A DNA stretch of 64,000 nucleotides from Bacteroides clarus YIT 12056 (GCF_900129655.1 NZ_FQWK01000004.1:124001-188000); one strand, 5' to 3'. Positions 1 through 8,317 are shown, counted from the stretch's first letter. The notes: generated from the letters alone by a model not told the origin. A program made the numbers and translations.

Positions 1-180
1 CATGGTCTTTCCCGGAGTTGCGGACGTCATGGCAAGTCCCTTGCGTCCTGTCAGCATATTGATGAGGCTGGATTTTCCAACGTTGGAACGTCCGATGAAG
101 GCGTATTCGGGGAATGTCCCGCCGGGGCATTTGGTTACGTCTGTGTTACTGATGACGAATTCAGCGTTTGTTATCTCCAT
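1..180 (-). CDS. engB: Ribosome biogenesis GTP-binding protein EngB/YsxC, N-terminal part
   Basis: The first 60 residues of a minus-strand GTPase whose remainder lies beyond the left edge. The G1/P-loop reads [12 protein letters not shown] at about residues 30-41, followed by a T-P-G-K-T stretch in the switch region, which is the typical start of the EngB (YihA/YsxC) family. These essential GTPases assist assembly of the large ribosomal subunit in the cytoplasm. The ATG at 178-180 fits the family start. It is divergent from recR, sharing a short intergenic region. The identification is firm because the P-loop context is characteristic; only the C-terminal G4/G5 motifs cannot be seen. Confidence 0.9.
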   Translation of the reverse strand, partial: MEITNAEFVISNTDVTKCPGGTFPEYAFIGRSNVGKSSLINMLTGRKGLAMTSATPGKTM

Positions 181-238
181 TTTGTTATCTGTTTTTTAAT
201 TGTTTCTTCCTGCAAAGGTAGCACTTATTTCAAAAATC

Positions 239-271
239 TTTGTTCATAATGAGGAATTCTCTCTATCTTTG
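239..271 (+). promoter_or_regulatory. Predicted Bacteroides sigma-ABfr promoter of recR
   Basis: TTTG at 239-242 and TATCTTTG at 264-271 are separated by 21 bases, matching the Bacteroides -33/-7 consensus. The recR start codon is 25 bases downstream. Confidence 0.55.
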
Positions 272-295
272 CCCGTCAATAGGAGAACTTTAAGT

Positions 296-913
296 ATGAA
301 CGGACAATTTCCCTCGATATTACTGGAGAAAGCGGTGAATGAGTTTGCCAAACTGCCGGGTGTGGGCAGGAAGACTGCCATGAGGCTGGTGCTCCATCTG
401 CTGCGGCAGGATACGGCGGTGGTGGAAGCCTTCGGCAATGCCATCGTTACGTTGAAGCATGAAGTGAAGTACTGCAAGGTCTGTCATAATATTTCTGATA
501 CGGAGACTTGCCGTATCTGCTCCAATCCTCAGCGTGATTCTTCCGTTATTTGCGTGGTGGAGAACATACGCGATGTGATGGCGGTGGAAGCGACACAGCA
601 ATTCCGTGGATTGTATCATGTGCTGGGCGGTGTGATTTCGCCGATGGACGGAATAGGTCCCGGTGACTTGGAAATAGAAAGTCTGGTGCAACGGGTGTCT
701 GCCGGGGGAATTAAGGAAGTAGTGCTTGCCCTCAGTACTACCATGGAAGGTGATACAACCAACTTTTATATTTATCGCAAACTGGAAAAACTGGGAGTGA
801 AACTGTCTGTGATAGCACGTGGTATTTCTGTGGGAGATGAACTGGAATATGCGGACGAGGTAACGCTTGGGCGTAGCATTGTAAATCGTACTCCGTTTAC
901 GGGTACGGTATGA
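296..913 (+). CDS. recR: Recombination mediator protein RecR
   Basis: A 205-residue protein, normal RecR length. RecR acts with RecO/RecF to load RecA on gapped DNA. Visible features are the N-terminal helix-hairpin-helix ([13 protein letters not shown], about residues 18-30), a four-cysteine zinc finger (C-x2-C then C-x2-C, about residues 60-76) and a Toprim region containing [12 protein letters not shown] and [12 protein letters not shown]. The ATG at 296 is chosen because upstream in-frame codons overlap the promoter and encode nothing like RecR. A small membrane protein gene follows after 21 bases and a GNAT gene after that, probably as one transcript. Confidence 0.96.
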   Translation: MNGQFPSILLEKAVNEFAKLPGVGRKTAMRLVLHLLRQDTAVVEAFGNAIVTLKHEVKYCKVCHNISDTETCRICSNPQRDSSVICVVENIRDVMAVEATQQFRGLYHVLGGVISPMDGIGPGDLEIESLVQRVSAGGIKEVVLALSTTMEGDTTNFYIYRKLEKLGVKLSVIARGISVGDELEYADEVTLGRSIVNRTPFTGTV

Positions 914-934
914 CGTAACTTTAAAACCGATTGC

Positions 935-1384
935 ATGGAAGAAAAGATAAAGCGGGTTGCATCCCGCACAAAGATGTTGTTTGTATATTTTTGGATGTTG
1001 CCCGTATTTCTTGTGGTATTTGGTGAAACAGGCGGAGAATGGGTTGGTGCCTATGCGGGAGATGTGCGTGCTACATATTTTGCGGAGACTGTTACGATTC
1101 TGCTTACGGCTGTATTAGTGCCTGTTTCCCTGAAACTTTTTTCGTGGGTGCTGACTAAGAAAATAGATGTTGTTGCCATTACGGATGCGCTGCGCTTGTA
1201 TGTGTTGTGGAGTGGAGTGCGTCTGGCTCTGCTTGCCGTGCCGGTATTGGCGGGATTTCTCACCTATTACATGATACTGAGCAATAAGGGAGTGCTTTGT
1301 GCCTTAATTGCTTTGACTGCGTCTCTGTTCTGTCTGCCGGGTGAAAATCGCTTGCGTAAGGAACTGCATATAGATAAAGAATAA
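935..1384 (+). CDS. Small integral membrane protein, unknown function
   Basis: A 149-residue hydrophobic protein. After a basic N-terminus (MEEKIKRVASRTK) there are about four membrane-spanning stretches: residues ~14-32, ~48-70, ~85-108 and ~110-128. It ends in a charged tail. No catalytic motif is visible and I do not recognise a named family. It sits between recR and a GNAT gene, with its stop codon overlapping the next start by one base, so translation of the two is probably coupled. A conserved inner-membrane protein of unknown role is the most that can be said. Confidence 0.8.
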   Translation: MEEKIKRVASRTKMLFVYFWMLPVFLVVFGETGGEWVGAYAGDVRATYFAETVTILLTAVLVPVSLKLFSWVLTKKIDVVAITDALRLYVLWSGVRLALLAVPVLAGFLTYYMILSNKGVLCALIALTASLFCLPGENRLRKELHIDKE

Positions 1385-1938
1385 TGAAACCTTCTTTTTT
1401 TATAAGTGAGCGTGTGCGTCTTCGGGCCATGGAGCCGGAAGATTTGGAGATAATGTATGCCATGGAGAATGACCCGCAAACGTGGGATGTCACGAACTTC
1501 TCGGTGCCGTATTCCAAGTATGTCCTGAAACAATACATGGAAAACTCGCAATGCGATATGTTTGCCGACCGTCAGCTCCGTATGATGATAGTGCGTCGCG
1601 AGGATGATGCCGTAGTGGGCACTATTGACATTACGGACTTTGCACCGATGCATTCCCGCGGTGAGGTGGGGATTGCGGTACGAAAGGAGTATCAGGGGAA
1701 TGGATATGCTTCCGACGCCTTGAAACTTTTGTGTGACTATGCTTTCGGCTTTTTATTTCTGAAACAACTGATTGTGCATGTGGCCGCTGATAATGAGGTG
1801 AGTCTGCGTCTGTTCGGCTCTTGTGGTTTTGTACAGTGCGGACTGCTGAAAGAGTGGTGGTTTACAGGTGGTAGATTTAAGGATGTTGTTTTGATGCAAC
1901 GTATTCGTTCCGGGAGTACGGAGTCGGGTAGAGGATAG
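1384..1938 (+). CDS. GNAT-family N-acetyltransferase (RimJ/RimL-like)
   Basis: A 184-residue GNAT protein. The N-terminus (ISERVRLRAMEPEDLE) is the usual first strand and helix of the RimJ/RimL subgroup, and the acetyl-CoA pyrophosphate-binding loop is present as RKEYQGNGYASDAL at about residues 99-112. The C-terminal V-x-x-D-N-x-x-S-x-R-L-F followed by GF is the conserved motif B. Such enzymes transfer an acetyl group from acetyl-CoA to protein N-termini or small amines; the substrate cannot be predicted. Its start overlaps the previous stop by one base, so it is the last gene of the recR transcript. Confidence 0.88.
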   Translation: MKPSFFISERVRLRAMEPEDLEIMYAMENDPQTWDVTNFSVPYSKYVLKQYMENSQCDMFADRQLRMMIVRREDDAVVGTIDITDFAPMHSRGEVGIAVRKEYQGNGYASDALKLLCDYAFGFLFLKQLIVHVAADNEVSLRLFGSCGFVQCGLLKEWWFTGGRFKDVVLMQRIRSGSTESGRG

Positions 1939-1964
1939 TCGGTAATCGGATTAGTCGGTTACTG

Positions 1965-2558
1965 TCAGTTCAGAGTGGGGATTTGCGGAAAACGTGACCA
2001 CATTTCATATTTTCCGCCGAGCTTGCCAAGCGCGTCTTTCCACAGATTCTTGCTGGCTTTTTCATCCATGAGCGAGGGAATATCCGCTTTGTCCACCAAC
2101 CAGGTATTTTCTTCTATCTCTTGCTTCAGCTGTCCGGATTCCCAACCGGAGTAGCCGAGGAAGAATCGTATTTTTCCTTTTATTGAATTGCCTTCCGCCA
2201 TAAATTGCTTGATGGCGGCGAAGTCACCGTTCAGATAGAATCCGTTGGCTATCGGGAGTGAATCTGCTATGTTCTCCAGCGTGTGCAGATAGAAAAGAGT
2301 GTCGGTGCTGATGGGGCCGCCTTTATAGATAGGAATATCCTCCCGACAGTCGATTTCACTTAATAAATCATTCAAAAATAGAGGCAACGGTTTGTTCATT
2401 ACCAATCCCATTGTTCCGTCTTGTGTATGGTCTACTAATAAAATAACAGATCGCCCGAACATATGGTCACACAAAAAAGGTTCAGATATAAGAACTTTTC
2501 CTCGTGCAGGAACTATATGGTTAGTTTCTATTTTGAATATGTCTGTATTGATATACAT
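1965..2558 (-). CDS. YqgE/AlgH family protein
   Basis: A 197-residue cytoplasmic protein of the UPF0301/AlgH family. The diagnostic start is [25 protein letters not shown] (residues ~20-44), then GLVMNKPL and the GGPI motif at about residues 80-83. The [12 protein letters not shown] block near residue 135 is the family signature. Biochemical function is not established for the family. It lies convergent to the GNAT gene, with 26 bases between the stop codons. Confidence 0.93.
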   Translation of the reverse strand: MYINTDIFKIETNHIVPARGKVLISEPFLCDHMFGRSVILLVDHTQDGTMGLVMNKPLPLFLNDLLSEIDCREDIPIYKGGPISTDTLFYLHTLENIADSLPIANGFYLNGDFAAIKQFMAEGNSIKGKIRFFLGYSGWESGQLKQEIEENTWLVDKADIPSLMDEKASKNLWKDALGKLGGKYEMWSRFPQIPTLN

Positions 2559-2646
2559 GCCCCCAAATTAAGTATTTTTCTATAAAGGAGCAAATTATAT
2601 TTCTCTTTTTTATGAGAAAAGTATCTTTCTTGGGAAATTTAAGGTT

Positions 2647-2694
2647 TTACAGAGAATGAAGCGTCTTCAGGGAGGAGATGCTCATTCTCTGTAA
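2647..2694. terminator. Stem-loop between aminotransferase end and yqgE start
   Basis: Perfect 13-bp arms at 2647-2659 and 2682-2694 enclose a 22-base loop. There is no clear T-run on either strand, so it may be a weak terminator or a processing hairpin downstream of the minus-strand aminotransferase. Confidence 0.4.
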
Positions 2695-2709
2695 CAAGGT
2701 ATATGCGTC

Positions 2710-4026
2710 TTATTTTATAGGATGATTTTCTGCAAAGACAGCCATACGTTCGTCCAACTGGGCATATTGATGGTCTTGGATGAATGAGGTGCAAGCGCGT
2801 AGTCCTTCTTGATGGCTTCCGGTGGTTACCAATGAAATGGCGCTTACTCCGTAGTACATCAGTTCTTTGGCAAGTTCGCCGCTGCTCATACCCGGATAGC
2901 CGATAGTGAAGTAGAATCCGTCGGCTACGGGATCGCCGAGGTCGTTGTCGTATACCAGATGGAAGCCATGGCGCAGGAAAATCTCTTTCAATCGCCGTGC
3001 ACGTTCACCGTATACCTTTACTTCGTCCAGGAAGTTGTATTTACCTTCGTTGGCAGCTTTCAGCATGGCGGCGAGCGCATATTGCGCCGAGTGGCTGGTT
3101 CCGGAAGAAAGAGCGTAAAGAACGCGATGAATGAATACAGTGCCGAATGTACCGCCACCATAACGCTGTGTCAGTCCCGGATATGCCCGGTGATAAAGTT
3201 TGTCTGAGATGCAGCTTACTCCGATACGTTGCCCTGCATAGCTGAATGCTTTGGAACCGGATACGAGTAGGACATAATGGTCTGTGTAATGAGCCACAGA
3301 AGGTTGATATGGCGCTTGAAACGGTTTGCTTAGGTCTTGGCGGAAATCCATGGCGAAATAGGCAAGATCTTCCAGAACGATTACATCATATTGAGTGGCG
3401 AGTTCGCCGATAATGCGGAGTTCCTCTTCTTTCAGGCATATCCAGCTGGGATTGTTTGGATTGGAGTAAACAATGGCGGAAATATTGCCCTTTTTGAGAT
3501 AACTTTCCAGCTTATCTTTCAGTTTGTCGCCACGGTAATCGTACACATCAAAGGTTTCATATTTCTGTCCCATTACAACTAATTGTTGTTTTTGCACGGG
3601 GAAACCGGGGTCGATGAACAGAATGGTATCTTTCTTCCCGTCGCACTGGCTGCATGTGAGGAATGAGGCAAAAGTCCCCTGCATGGAGCCTGTTACCGGT
3701 ACACATCCTTCCGGTGCCACATCTACGTTGATGAATGCTTTGATGAAACGGGATGCTTCCTCTTTCAATGCCGGCAAGCCGTTGATGTCCGGATATAGGC
3801 TTGCTATCCCTTTTTGCAGAGATTCAATTTCAGCCTTTACACCTACGGCTGAGGGAGGCAGTCCGGGAACTCCCATTTCCATTTTTATAAATTCTACACC
3901 GGAATCCGCTTCTGCTTTAGCTGCGATAGCTTTTACTTCGCGAATAGTGGCTTTTGCAAAGTCTGCAATATGAAAATCTTCGATAGTTTCATCGATTAGT
4001 TTACGTTCGATAGGGGTATTTTTCAT
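2710..4026 (-). CDS. PLP-dependent aminotransferase, class I/II
   Basis: A 438-residue fold-type I aminotransferase. Visible landmarks are the SNPNNPSW substrate/cofactor segment, the VLEDLAYFAMD aspartate block, and the SGSKAFSYAGQRIG segment holding the lysine that forms the internal aldimine. The start MKNTPIERK (ATG at 4026-4024) was preferred because it lies 22 bases downstream of a good -7 box, while the longer reading frame would begin upstream of that promoter. Substrate specificity cannot be read from sequence. The gene is transcribed away from tRNA-Asp. Confidence 0.9.
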   Translation of the reverse strand: MKNTPIERKLIDETIEDFHIADFAKATIREVKAIAAKAEADSGVEFIKMEMGVPGLPPSAVGVKAEIESLQKGIASLYPDINGLPALKEEASRFIKAFINVDVAPEGCVPVTGSMQGTFASFLTCSQCDGKKDTILFIDPGFPVQKQQLVVMGQKYETFDVYDYRGDKLKDKLESYLKKGNISAIVYSNPNNPSWICLKEEELRIIGELATQYDVIVLEDLAYFAMDFRQDLSKPFQAPYQPSVAHYTDHYVLLVSGSKAFSYAGQRIGVSCISDKLYHRAYPGLTQRYGGGTFGTVFIHRVLYALSSGTSHSAQYALAAMLKAANEGKYNFLDEVKVYGERARRLKEIFLRHGFHLVYDNDLGDPVADGFYFTIGYPGMSSGELAKELMYYGVSAISLVTTGSHQEGLRACTSFIQDHQYAQLDERMAVFAENHPIK

Positions 4027-4047
4027 AATTTCTATTTTTTGTCTATG

Positions 4048-4076
4048 CAAAGGTAACATAAATCTCTTATAATCAA
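4048..4076 (-). promoter_or_regulatory. Predicted promoter of the aminotransferase gene
   Basis: On the minus strand TTG (4076-4074) and TACCTTTG (4055-4048) are 18 bases apart, matching the Bacteroides consensus; the start codon at 4026 follows 21 bases on. Confidence 0.5.
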
Positions 4077-4116
4077 CCAATGTTAAAAAAAAGATGATTT
4101 TTTTTCTTTCAAGCTA

Positions 4117-4146
4117 TTGCAGGTTTAAAAAAAACGCCTACCTTTG
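4117..4146 (+). promoter_or_regulatory. Predicted promoter of tRNA-Asp
   Basis: TTG at 4117-4119 and TACCTTTG at 4139-4146, spaced 19 bases, lie 42 bases upstream of the mature tRNA. This is a close match to the Bacteroides housekeeping promoter. Confidence 0.6.
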
Positions 4147-4188
4147 CAACCGCAATCGAGAGAGATAGCAATGATAAAATGAAATTCT

Positions 4189-4262
4189 GGTGCGTTAGTT
4201 CAGTTGGTTAGAATACATGCCTGTCACGCATGGGGTCACGGGTTCGAGTCCCGTACGCACCG
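4189..4262 (+). tRNA. tRNA-Asp (anticodon GTC)
   Basis: A 74-base cloverleaf. The acceptor arms GGTGCGT and ACGCACC pair fully, followed by discriminator G. The anticodon stem CATGC/GCATG encloses the loop CTGTCAC with anticodon GTC, and the T-arm contains GGTTCGAGTCC. CCA is not encoded. The gene is intact although the island is inserted in its 3' end: the last 14 bases of the tRNA plus one base form the left copy of the attachment repeat, so integration restores the sequence. Confidence 0.97.
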
Positions 4263-4263
4263 C
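4249..4263 (+). repeat. attL core direct repeat
   Basis: TCCCGTACGCACCGC, covering the T-arm and acceptor end of tRNA-Asp, is repeated exactly at 36809-36823. It marks the left boundary of the island and the likely strand-exchange region. Confidence 0.9.
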
Positions 4264-4650
4264 TTAAGGAAAACGAATGACAATGTAAACCTCTGAGAAA
4301 CAACACCTCGGAGGTTTTCTTTTTTCTACTACTCCCCCTCTTACTCCCCCGGTCTTTTATACTCATTTAACCCTCCTACGTTAAAGGCTGTGAAGAATAT
4401 ATAAACTCAAAATACTTTGTGATGCTTTCTCAAATCGATTTGTGAGTGTTTTTCAATCATTAACACAAAACAAAATGCGATTTTTCATTTATTTTCTGAC
4501 ATTCTTCAAACATCACTCAAAAAGCTTAAAAAAATCCCCAACCATCCGGAATAATGTAAATATTAGATGGAACGTGCACTTAAAAAAAGAATATTTTTCA
4601 CTTTACTCATTTAGATAAACGAAAGGTAAGACATAATATCTTTGTAAATT
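4264..4650. other. Non-coding left end of the island
   Basis: No gene is seen. It holds the tRNA terminator and two direct copies of TACTCCCCC (4330-4338 and 4342-4350), which recur in both orientations near attR and are candidate integrase arm sites. The remainder is AT-rich. Confidence 0.6.
4288..4324 (+). terminator. Terminator downstream of tRNA-Asp, island-encoded
   Basis: Arms AACCTCTGAG (4288-4297) and CTCGGAGGTT (4307-4316) pair with one G-U, followed by a T-rich tail. It lies inside the island, so the island supplies a replacement terminator for the tRNA whose original one now lies beyond attR. Confidence 0.75.
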
Positions 4651-5637
4651 TTAATAAAAAGGTTCTTTGTCTAAGGTTGAATGAAATACTTCTTTTTCAA
4701 CGCCATACTTTATATTTATATCTATAACTAAATCCCTAAACCATTTTGGAGAGGTTGGAGAAACATAAATATTTTCAATAAGTACATCTAAGTTAATAGG
4801 TTTCATTACAGATTGAACAAGTTCCTTTTTTGGAAAAAGCTTAACTACAGCACGAACCTCTTTTTCGTGTTCGAATGACTTTCTTTTATACCAAAATGAC
4901 CCATTAACTCCGCATAAATGATTTTCAAAATCAATATAATTTATTTTTCCAATATCAATGTCGGGATCTTTATCTAAAGCCATATAAAGACGCTCATAAG
5001 TTGTTTGTATTGCAACACCTTGTGATGAATTATTTGAGTATAATTTCCACATAGCTTCTGATTCAAATTCATTTTCATGCCAACAACATATAAATGTATT
5101 CTGCCTTTCTTTTCTAGATAAATCTTTTAATTGTTTCAATAGCCTATTTGCTTCTGTTAGCGCTTCTTTTTCAGAATAAGTTTTTTTTATATCAGGTAAA
5201 TTCTCCAAAGAAGTTATTGCTCCCCAGCAAAAACCGGCATAACAAGCATTCCATTTATATTCCAAGTTCTTATATCCTTTGGCACACTCAAATGGGTCTT
5301 CAAAAGTATCAGCTCTTGCAAAAAATAAACTCTTAGACTGAATAAGTGATATGTACTTCGCAAGATCCATAAATCTCCATAATTTTGCCTTATTATTTGG
5401 TTTAATATATAATTCCTTTTTATACAAATGTCTAACAATTATTGTTGCCAAATTTTTCGAGCAATTATCACAAACATAAGCAAGTTCATACTGCTTATCA
5501 TAACCTAAATGTATTGTCTCTCCATCAGCAATCTTTTTATTACATTTTGTACATGTTCCTCGATGTTCCTTTTCAAATATTCGAACATTGCGATTATATA
5601 ATTCTGTGTGCATTTGTACTCTCTTTTCATTTTTCAT
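4651..5637 (-). CDS. DUF2971-family protein with N-terminal zinc-binding motif
   Basis: A 328-residue protein. Residues ~30-60 hold two CxxC pairs (CTKCNKK and CDNCSK), a probable zinc-binding module. From about residue 85 the sequence matches DUF2971 as I know it: LWRFMDLAKYISLIQSKSLFFARADTFEDPFE, then CCWHENEFESEAMWKLYSNNSSQGVAIQT. DUF2971 proteins are frequent in accessory regions and are suspected of roles in phage resistance, but the activity is not settled. The coding sequence is clearly AT-rich, as are the other cargo genes. A TATCTTTG-like -7 box lies about 110 bases upstream on the minus strand (5754-5747). It stands alone at the left end of the island. Confidence 0.82.
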   Translation of the reverse strand: MKNEKRVQMHTELYNRNVRIFEKEHRGTCTKCNKKIADGETIHLGYDKQYELAYVCDNCSKNLATIIVRHLYKKELYIKPNNKAKLWRFMDLAKYISLIQSKSLFFARADTFEDPFECAKGYKNLEYKWNACYAGFCWGAITSLENLPDIKKTYSEKEALTEANRLLKQLKDLSRKERQNTFICCWHENEFESEAMWKLYSNNSSQGVAIQTTYERLYMALDKDPDIDIGKINYIDFENHLCGVNGSFWYKRKSFEHEKEVRAVVKLFPKKELVQSVMKPINLDVLIENIYVSPTSPKWFRDLVIDINIKYGVEKEVFHSTLDKEPFY

Positions 5638-6066
5638 AATTATATCTAATATATTATTTACATCATTTCATTTTGATATAGAAGAAACAATATCCATAAC
5701 CTAATTAACTTAGAGATCTCAAATTTACTTATTTTGAGATTACTTCCAAAGATATTAATATCGGGTATGAAAATAATAATAAAAACATCTTTCTACAAAA
5801 GAATGGGATTTTCTTTTCGATAGACGAATTTATCCATTCAAATCTAGTAAATTGATTGGGTCTCCATTGTCTGTTATTAGTTACCAAATTGAATATGTCC
5901 CCAAAATCCTCCGTAATGTTTTTCCGGCATGGACTACAGACCTTTCGTTACTATCCAAATTATCTTCCGTTCGCTTTTCTAACATCACTCAAAGATGTTT
6001 TAAATACCATTTGAATATAACGTCTGTTTCTTCTCCATTGGAATATACACCATGATACGCTTTTTA

Positions 6067-6099
6067 TTCCCAAAGCGTTCCCAAAATGTTCCTAGAATC
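6067..6099 (+). repeat. Three 11-bp-period repeats, candidate operator
   Basis: TTCCCAAA at 6067 and 6078 and TTCCTAGA at 6089 are phased by 11 bases, about one helical turn, 125-157 bases upstream of the first replication-module -7 box. Confidence 0.35.
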
Positions 6100-6223
6100 C
6101 CAATATTTTGCATTGACGTAAAAAAAATAATTGCATATAATTTGTTGATAAACAATGTTTTGAGATAATGAACATATGAGTTTGTGGCTGTTCCCAAGTA
6201 AATCATCCCTTTATTTCCCATCT

Positions 6224-6231
6224 TACCTTTG
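6224..6231 (+). promoter_or_regulatory. Predicted -7 box of the 6278-7736 operon
   Basis: TACCTTTG matches the Bacteroides -7 element; the -33 element is not clear. The first start codon is 47 bases downstream. Confidence 0.45.
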
Positions 6232-6277
6232 CTACGTCATTAAGACAAAAAGTATAACGAACTAAAATTTTAAAAAG

Positions 6278-6628
6278 ATGGCACAGCAAAAAAATGAACT
6301 ACAATCGCTGTTGGAAAAAGCGATGTTCCAAGCAACTGTTGCAGATTTTTGGATGGCCGGCCTGGAGCTGGGAGTAATAAAAACAAATCAAAGGGATGAA
6401 ACGCCTCCGAAAGAGGTTTGTTCCGGTATTCCCCAATTCATAATAGGGGTAAAGGGACTTGCTGGATTCTTTGGTGCTTCCGTTTCAACAGTCAACCGTT
6501 GGAAAGCTTGTGGTCTGCTTGATGATGCAACCCTGCAATGTGGGAAGGTAGTGATCTTTGAACTGCCTAAAGTAATTGAAATCCTACGTGTGAGTGACAA
6601 GAAAAACAAGTTTAACGTTAAAAGTTAA
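6278..6628 (+). CDS. Small DNA-binding protein, DUF3853/HTH_17-like
   Basis: A 116-residue protein. The C-terminal half reads VKGLAGFFGASVSTVNRWKACGLLDDATLQCGKVVIFELPKVIEIL, a MerR/excisionase-type helix-turn-helix followed by a short wing, as in DUF3853 proteins of Bacteroides mobile elements. The N-terminal ~50 residues form a predicted helix. These proteins commonly sit next to replication or excision genes and probably act as a regulator or recombination directionality factor. It leads a two-gene operon; the next gene starts 7 bases after its stop. Confidence 0.75.
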   Translation: MAQQKNELQSLLEKAMFQATVADFWMAGLELGVIKTNQRDETPPKEVCSGIPQFIIGVKGLAGFFGASVSTVNRWKACGLLDDATLQCGKVVIFELPKVIEILRVSDKKNKFNVKS

Positions 6629-6635
6629 AAGTACA

Positions 6636-7736
6636 ATGGAAAAGAATCTAATTGATGAAGCAGTTTCCACACTGGATCTGCAAGGGTCAAATGTGAAAGA
6701 ATCCACTGTAGAGGATAAGGATTTACAGGCAGGTGCATCTGCTGGTGATGCACAACAACCTAATTCAGAAGAAAACAAAGATGAAGTCCCAGAAGCAGTA
6801 CCGATGAAGCTGACATGGGAAATGATCTACTCCTTATCTGTACTGCTTGGAATGGGTTATACTTTCGGGCGTATCAAGATTAACCGTGATATTGATGCGA
6901 AACAGGTCAAGAAAAAAATAGCTTCCATTCTGGCCTGCAAAGGTATCATATCTCCATTCCTTGTCGTACCTGCCATTGTTTGCCTAAAAGCGGGACTGGA
7001 ACTGGAAGACGAAAACGGAAATCCAATCACAGAAGATACCCCGAACCTTGATCTTATCCTTATTGTAATTGACGGGCAGCACCGCATGGAGGCTCTCAGG
7101 CAGTTGAACAAGAAACTAAGGAAAGAAGGTAAGACAGAATATGAGGGTTATGTCTATCTTCCTCTTATAAGCGAGTATGATGTTCCCACGTTGTTGAGAG
7201 AGGCCAATTCAGCAACGAACCCTTGGGATGGTATGGATTGGGTGACACAACTTCTTGCCACTGCCAAAGAAAAAGGTATATCAACTGAAAAATTGGAGTG
7301 GGTAAAGGAGAAAGCCAAAACCGGATCTGATTCCGCTGCATGGTCTTGGGTAAATGGTGGCAAAACCAATTCAAAGACAGTCTGCATCAAGGCTTCAACC
7401 AATGATCAAAAACTGGAGGAGCTGGCTGATACTACATCATTCAAGGAGGACAAGAGACTCTATGAAGCAGCCGCCAAATCTTTTGAAGGAAATTCAGCCA
7501 AGGTTCTCGGTTGGAAAGTATTACCGGAATGGATTTACAAGCAACTGGACTCCCTGATAAAAAGGGATATGAAACGGAGTGAGGCCATGAATCTGTTGGT
7601 TGCATTTCTTGAAGGCATAGGAGCTACCAATGCACAGGAAATAAGCCAGATGAAGAAGAGCGCCAGCCAGAGCAAGGATAATATGATTATTGCCAAGTTG
7701 AACGAATTATTTGCTGATTCCAATTTTAAACACTAA
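6636..7736 (+). CDS. ParB-like protein with DGQHR motif
   Basis: A 366-residue protein. Its core contains ILIVIDGQHRMEALRQLNKK, the DGQHR signature shared by ParB/Srx-fold proteins and DndB relatives. An acidic, low-complexity N-terminus (residues ~1-50) precedes it. The C-terminal part is helical and ends KLNELFADSNFKH. I chose the ATG at 6636 (MEKNLIDEA) because the longer frame begins inside the preceding gene. DGQHR proteins bind nucleotides or DNA in some systems; here a partition, replication-control or modification role is possible. It is co-transcribed with the HTH gene and followed by a hairpin. Confidence 0.72.
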   Translation: MEKNLIDEAVSTLDLQGSNVKESTVEDKDLQAGASAGDAQQPNSEENKDEVPEAVPMKLTWEMIYSLSVLLGMGYTFGRIKINRDIDAKQVKKKIASILACKGIISPFLVVPAIVCLKAGLELEDENGNPITEDTPNLDLILIVIDGQHRMEALRQLNKKLRKEGKTEYEGYVYLPLISEYDVPTLLREANSATNPWDGMDWVTQLLATAKEKGISTEKLEWVKEKAKTGSDSAAWSWVNGGKTNSKTVCIKASTNDQKLEELADTTSFKEDKRLYEAAAKSFEGNSAKVLGWKVLPEWIYKQLDSLIKRDMKRSEAMNLLVAFLEGIGATNAQEISQMKKSASQSKDNMIIAKLNELFADSNFKH

Positions 7737-7744
7737 TGCAGATT

Positions 7745-7775
7745 TCCCCATCATGTGAGAGGTGATGGGGATTTC
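7745..7775 (+). terminator. Hairpin after the DGQHR gene
   Basis: Arms TCCCCATCA (7745-7753) and TGATGGGGA (7763-7771) pair perfectly with a 9-base loop and are followed by TTT. Likely a partial terminator between 7736 and the next start at 7794. Confidence 0.55.
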
Positions 7776-7793
7776 ATAAACGACATTCAGAAA

Positions 7794-8132
7794 ATGAATA
7801 ACTTGAAGAAACTCAAGGAAGACGGGTATAGTTTCTGTCTCCCCCAAAAACCGAAAATAGACACCGGAATCATCAACAAGCTACAATGTCAGTTGATATG
7901 TCCTGTTGAAGCTGTTATTATTCATGTTACTACGGTAAGTGATTATCTAGCACGTGGAATATCTGTAGTAGATGGGAACGGTGATCTTGTAACTTCACTG
8001 GATAACAACTTGGAAAAGAAGCTGGTTATTGTGAGTAGTGATTTGAACCTTTGGTATGCTCTGTTACAATCTGCTGTCAAGGATGAGGAAATAAACATTG
8101 AAACTATTCCCGGCAGATATATGAAATTCTAA
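7794..8132 (+). CDS. Hypothetical protein, 112 residues
   Basis: The frame opens at MNNLKKLKEDGYSFCLPQKPKID. The protein is a mixed alpha/beta sequence without transmembrane segments or recognisable catalytic motif. The short central segment CPVEAVIIHVTTVSDYLARGISVVDGNGDLV suggests strands around a helix. The ATG at 7794 is preferred because the longer reading needs a GTG inside the hairpin. It lies in the replication module, same direction as its neighbours. No function can be assigned. Confidence 0.6.
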   Translation: MNNLKKLKEDGYSFCLPQKPKIDTGIINKLQCQLICPVEAVIIHVTTVSDYLARGISVVDGNGDLVTSLDNNLEKKLVIVSSDLNLWYALLQSAVKDEEINIETIPGRYMKF

Positions 8133-8137
8133 TATAA

Positions 8138-8163
8138 AGTAAGCAGGGGTCCAGCTTGCTTTA
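8138..8163 (+). terminator. Weak hairpin after 8132
   Basis: AAAGTAAGC and GCTTGCTTT form a 9-bp stem with one G-U and an 8-base loop, without a strong T-run. Possible terminator or attenuator. Confidence 0.35.
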
Positions 8164-8196
8164 TCACAATTGAAGTGTAATTAAAAAATTACGATA

Positions 8197-8313
8197 ATGG
8201 GAAAAACCAAAATTCCCATTACAGCCCTTTCTATGCTTAAAAACGTCCTTGGTGTAGAATGTAACAAGCTTATAAATAAGAAGATAATAAATTGTAAACT
8301 AAAAAAGAAATGA
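8197..8313 (+). CDS. Small basic protein, 38 residues
   Basis: ATG at 8197 opens a 38-codon frame (MGKTKIPITALSMLKNV...) ending TGA at 8311-8313, four bases before the helicase start at 8318. It is rich in lysine and asparagine at the C-terminus. Its position tight against the helicase start and its regular codons argue for expression, perhaps as a leader or coupling peptide. No family is recognised and it could be fortuitous. Confidence 0.4.
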   Translation: MGKTKIPITALSMLKNVLGVECNKLINKKIINCKLKKK

Positions 8314-8317
8314 ATGA

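Larger units (their letters stand above)
5638..6277. other. Non-coding region with short direct repeats and promoter
   Basis: No convincing gene; open frames are short and lack family features. It contains three 11-bp-spaced repeats beginning TTCCCAAA/TTCCTAGA (6067, 6078, 6089) and a TACCTTTG -7 box at 6224-6231 that would serve the HTH gene at 6278. It is likely the control region of the island's replication module. Confidence 0.5.

Noticed and set aside
4637-4644. TATCTTTG promoter-like sequence on the + strand
   Set aside because: It points into the 3' end of a minus-strand gene, with no + strand gene downstream; likely chance in AT-rich sequence.
5852-6221. Short open frames on both strands in the 5.6-6.3 kb gap
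   Set aside because: No protein-like composition or family feature; one resembles an integrase fragment only superficially.
6636-7736. DndB of a phosphorothioation system
   Set aside because: The DGQHR motif is present, but no DndC, DndD or DndE gene is nearby in the island.
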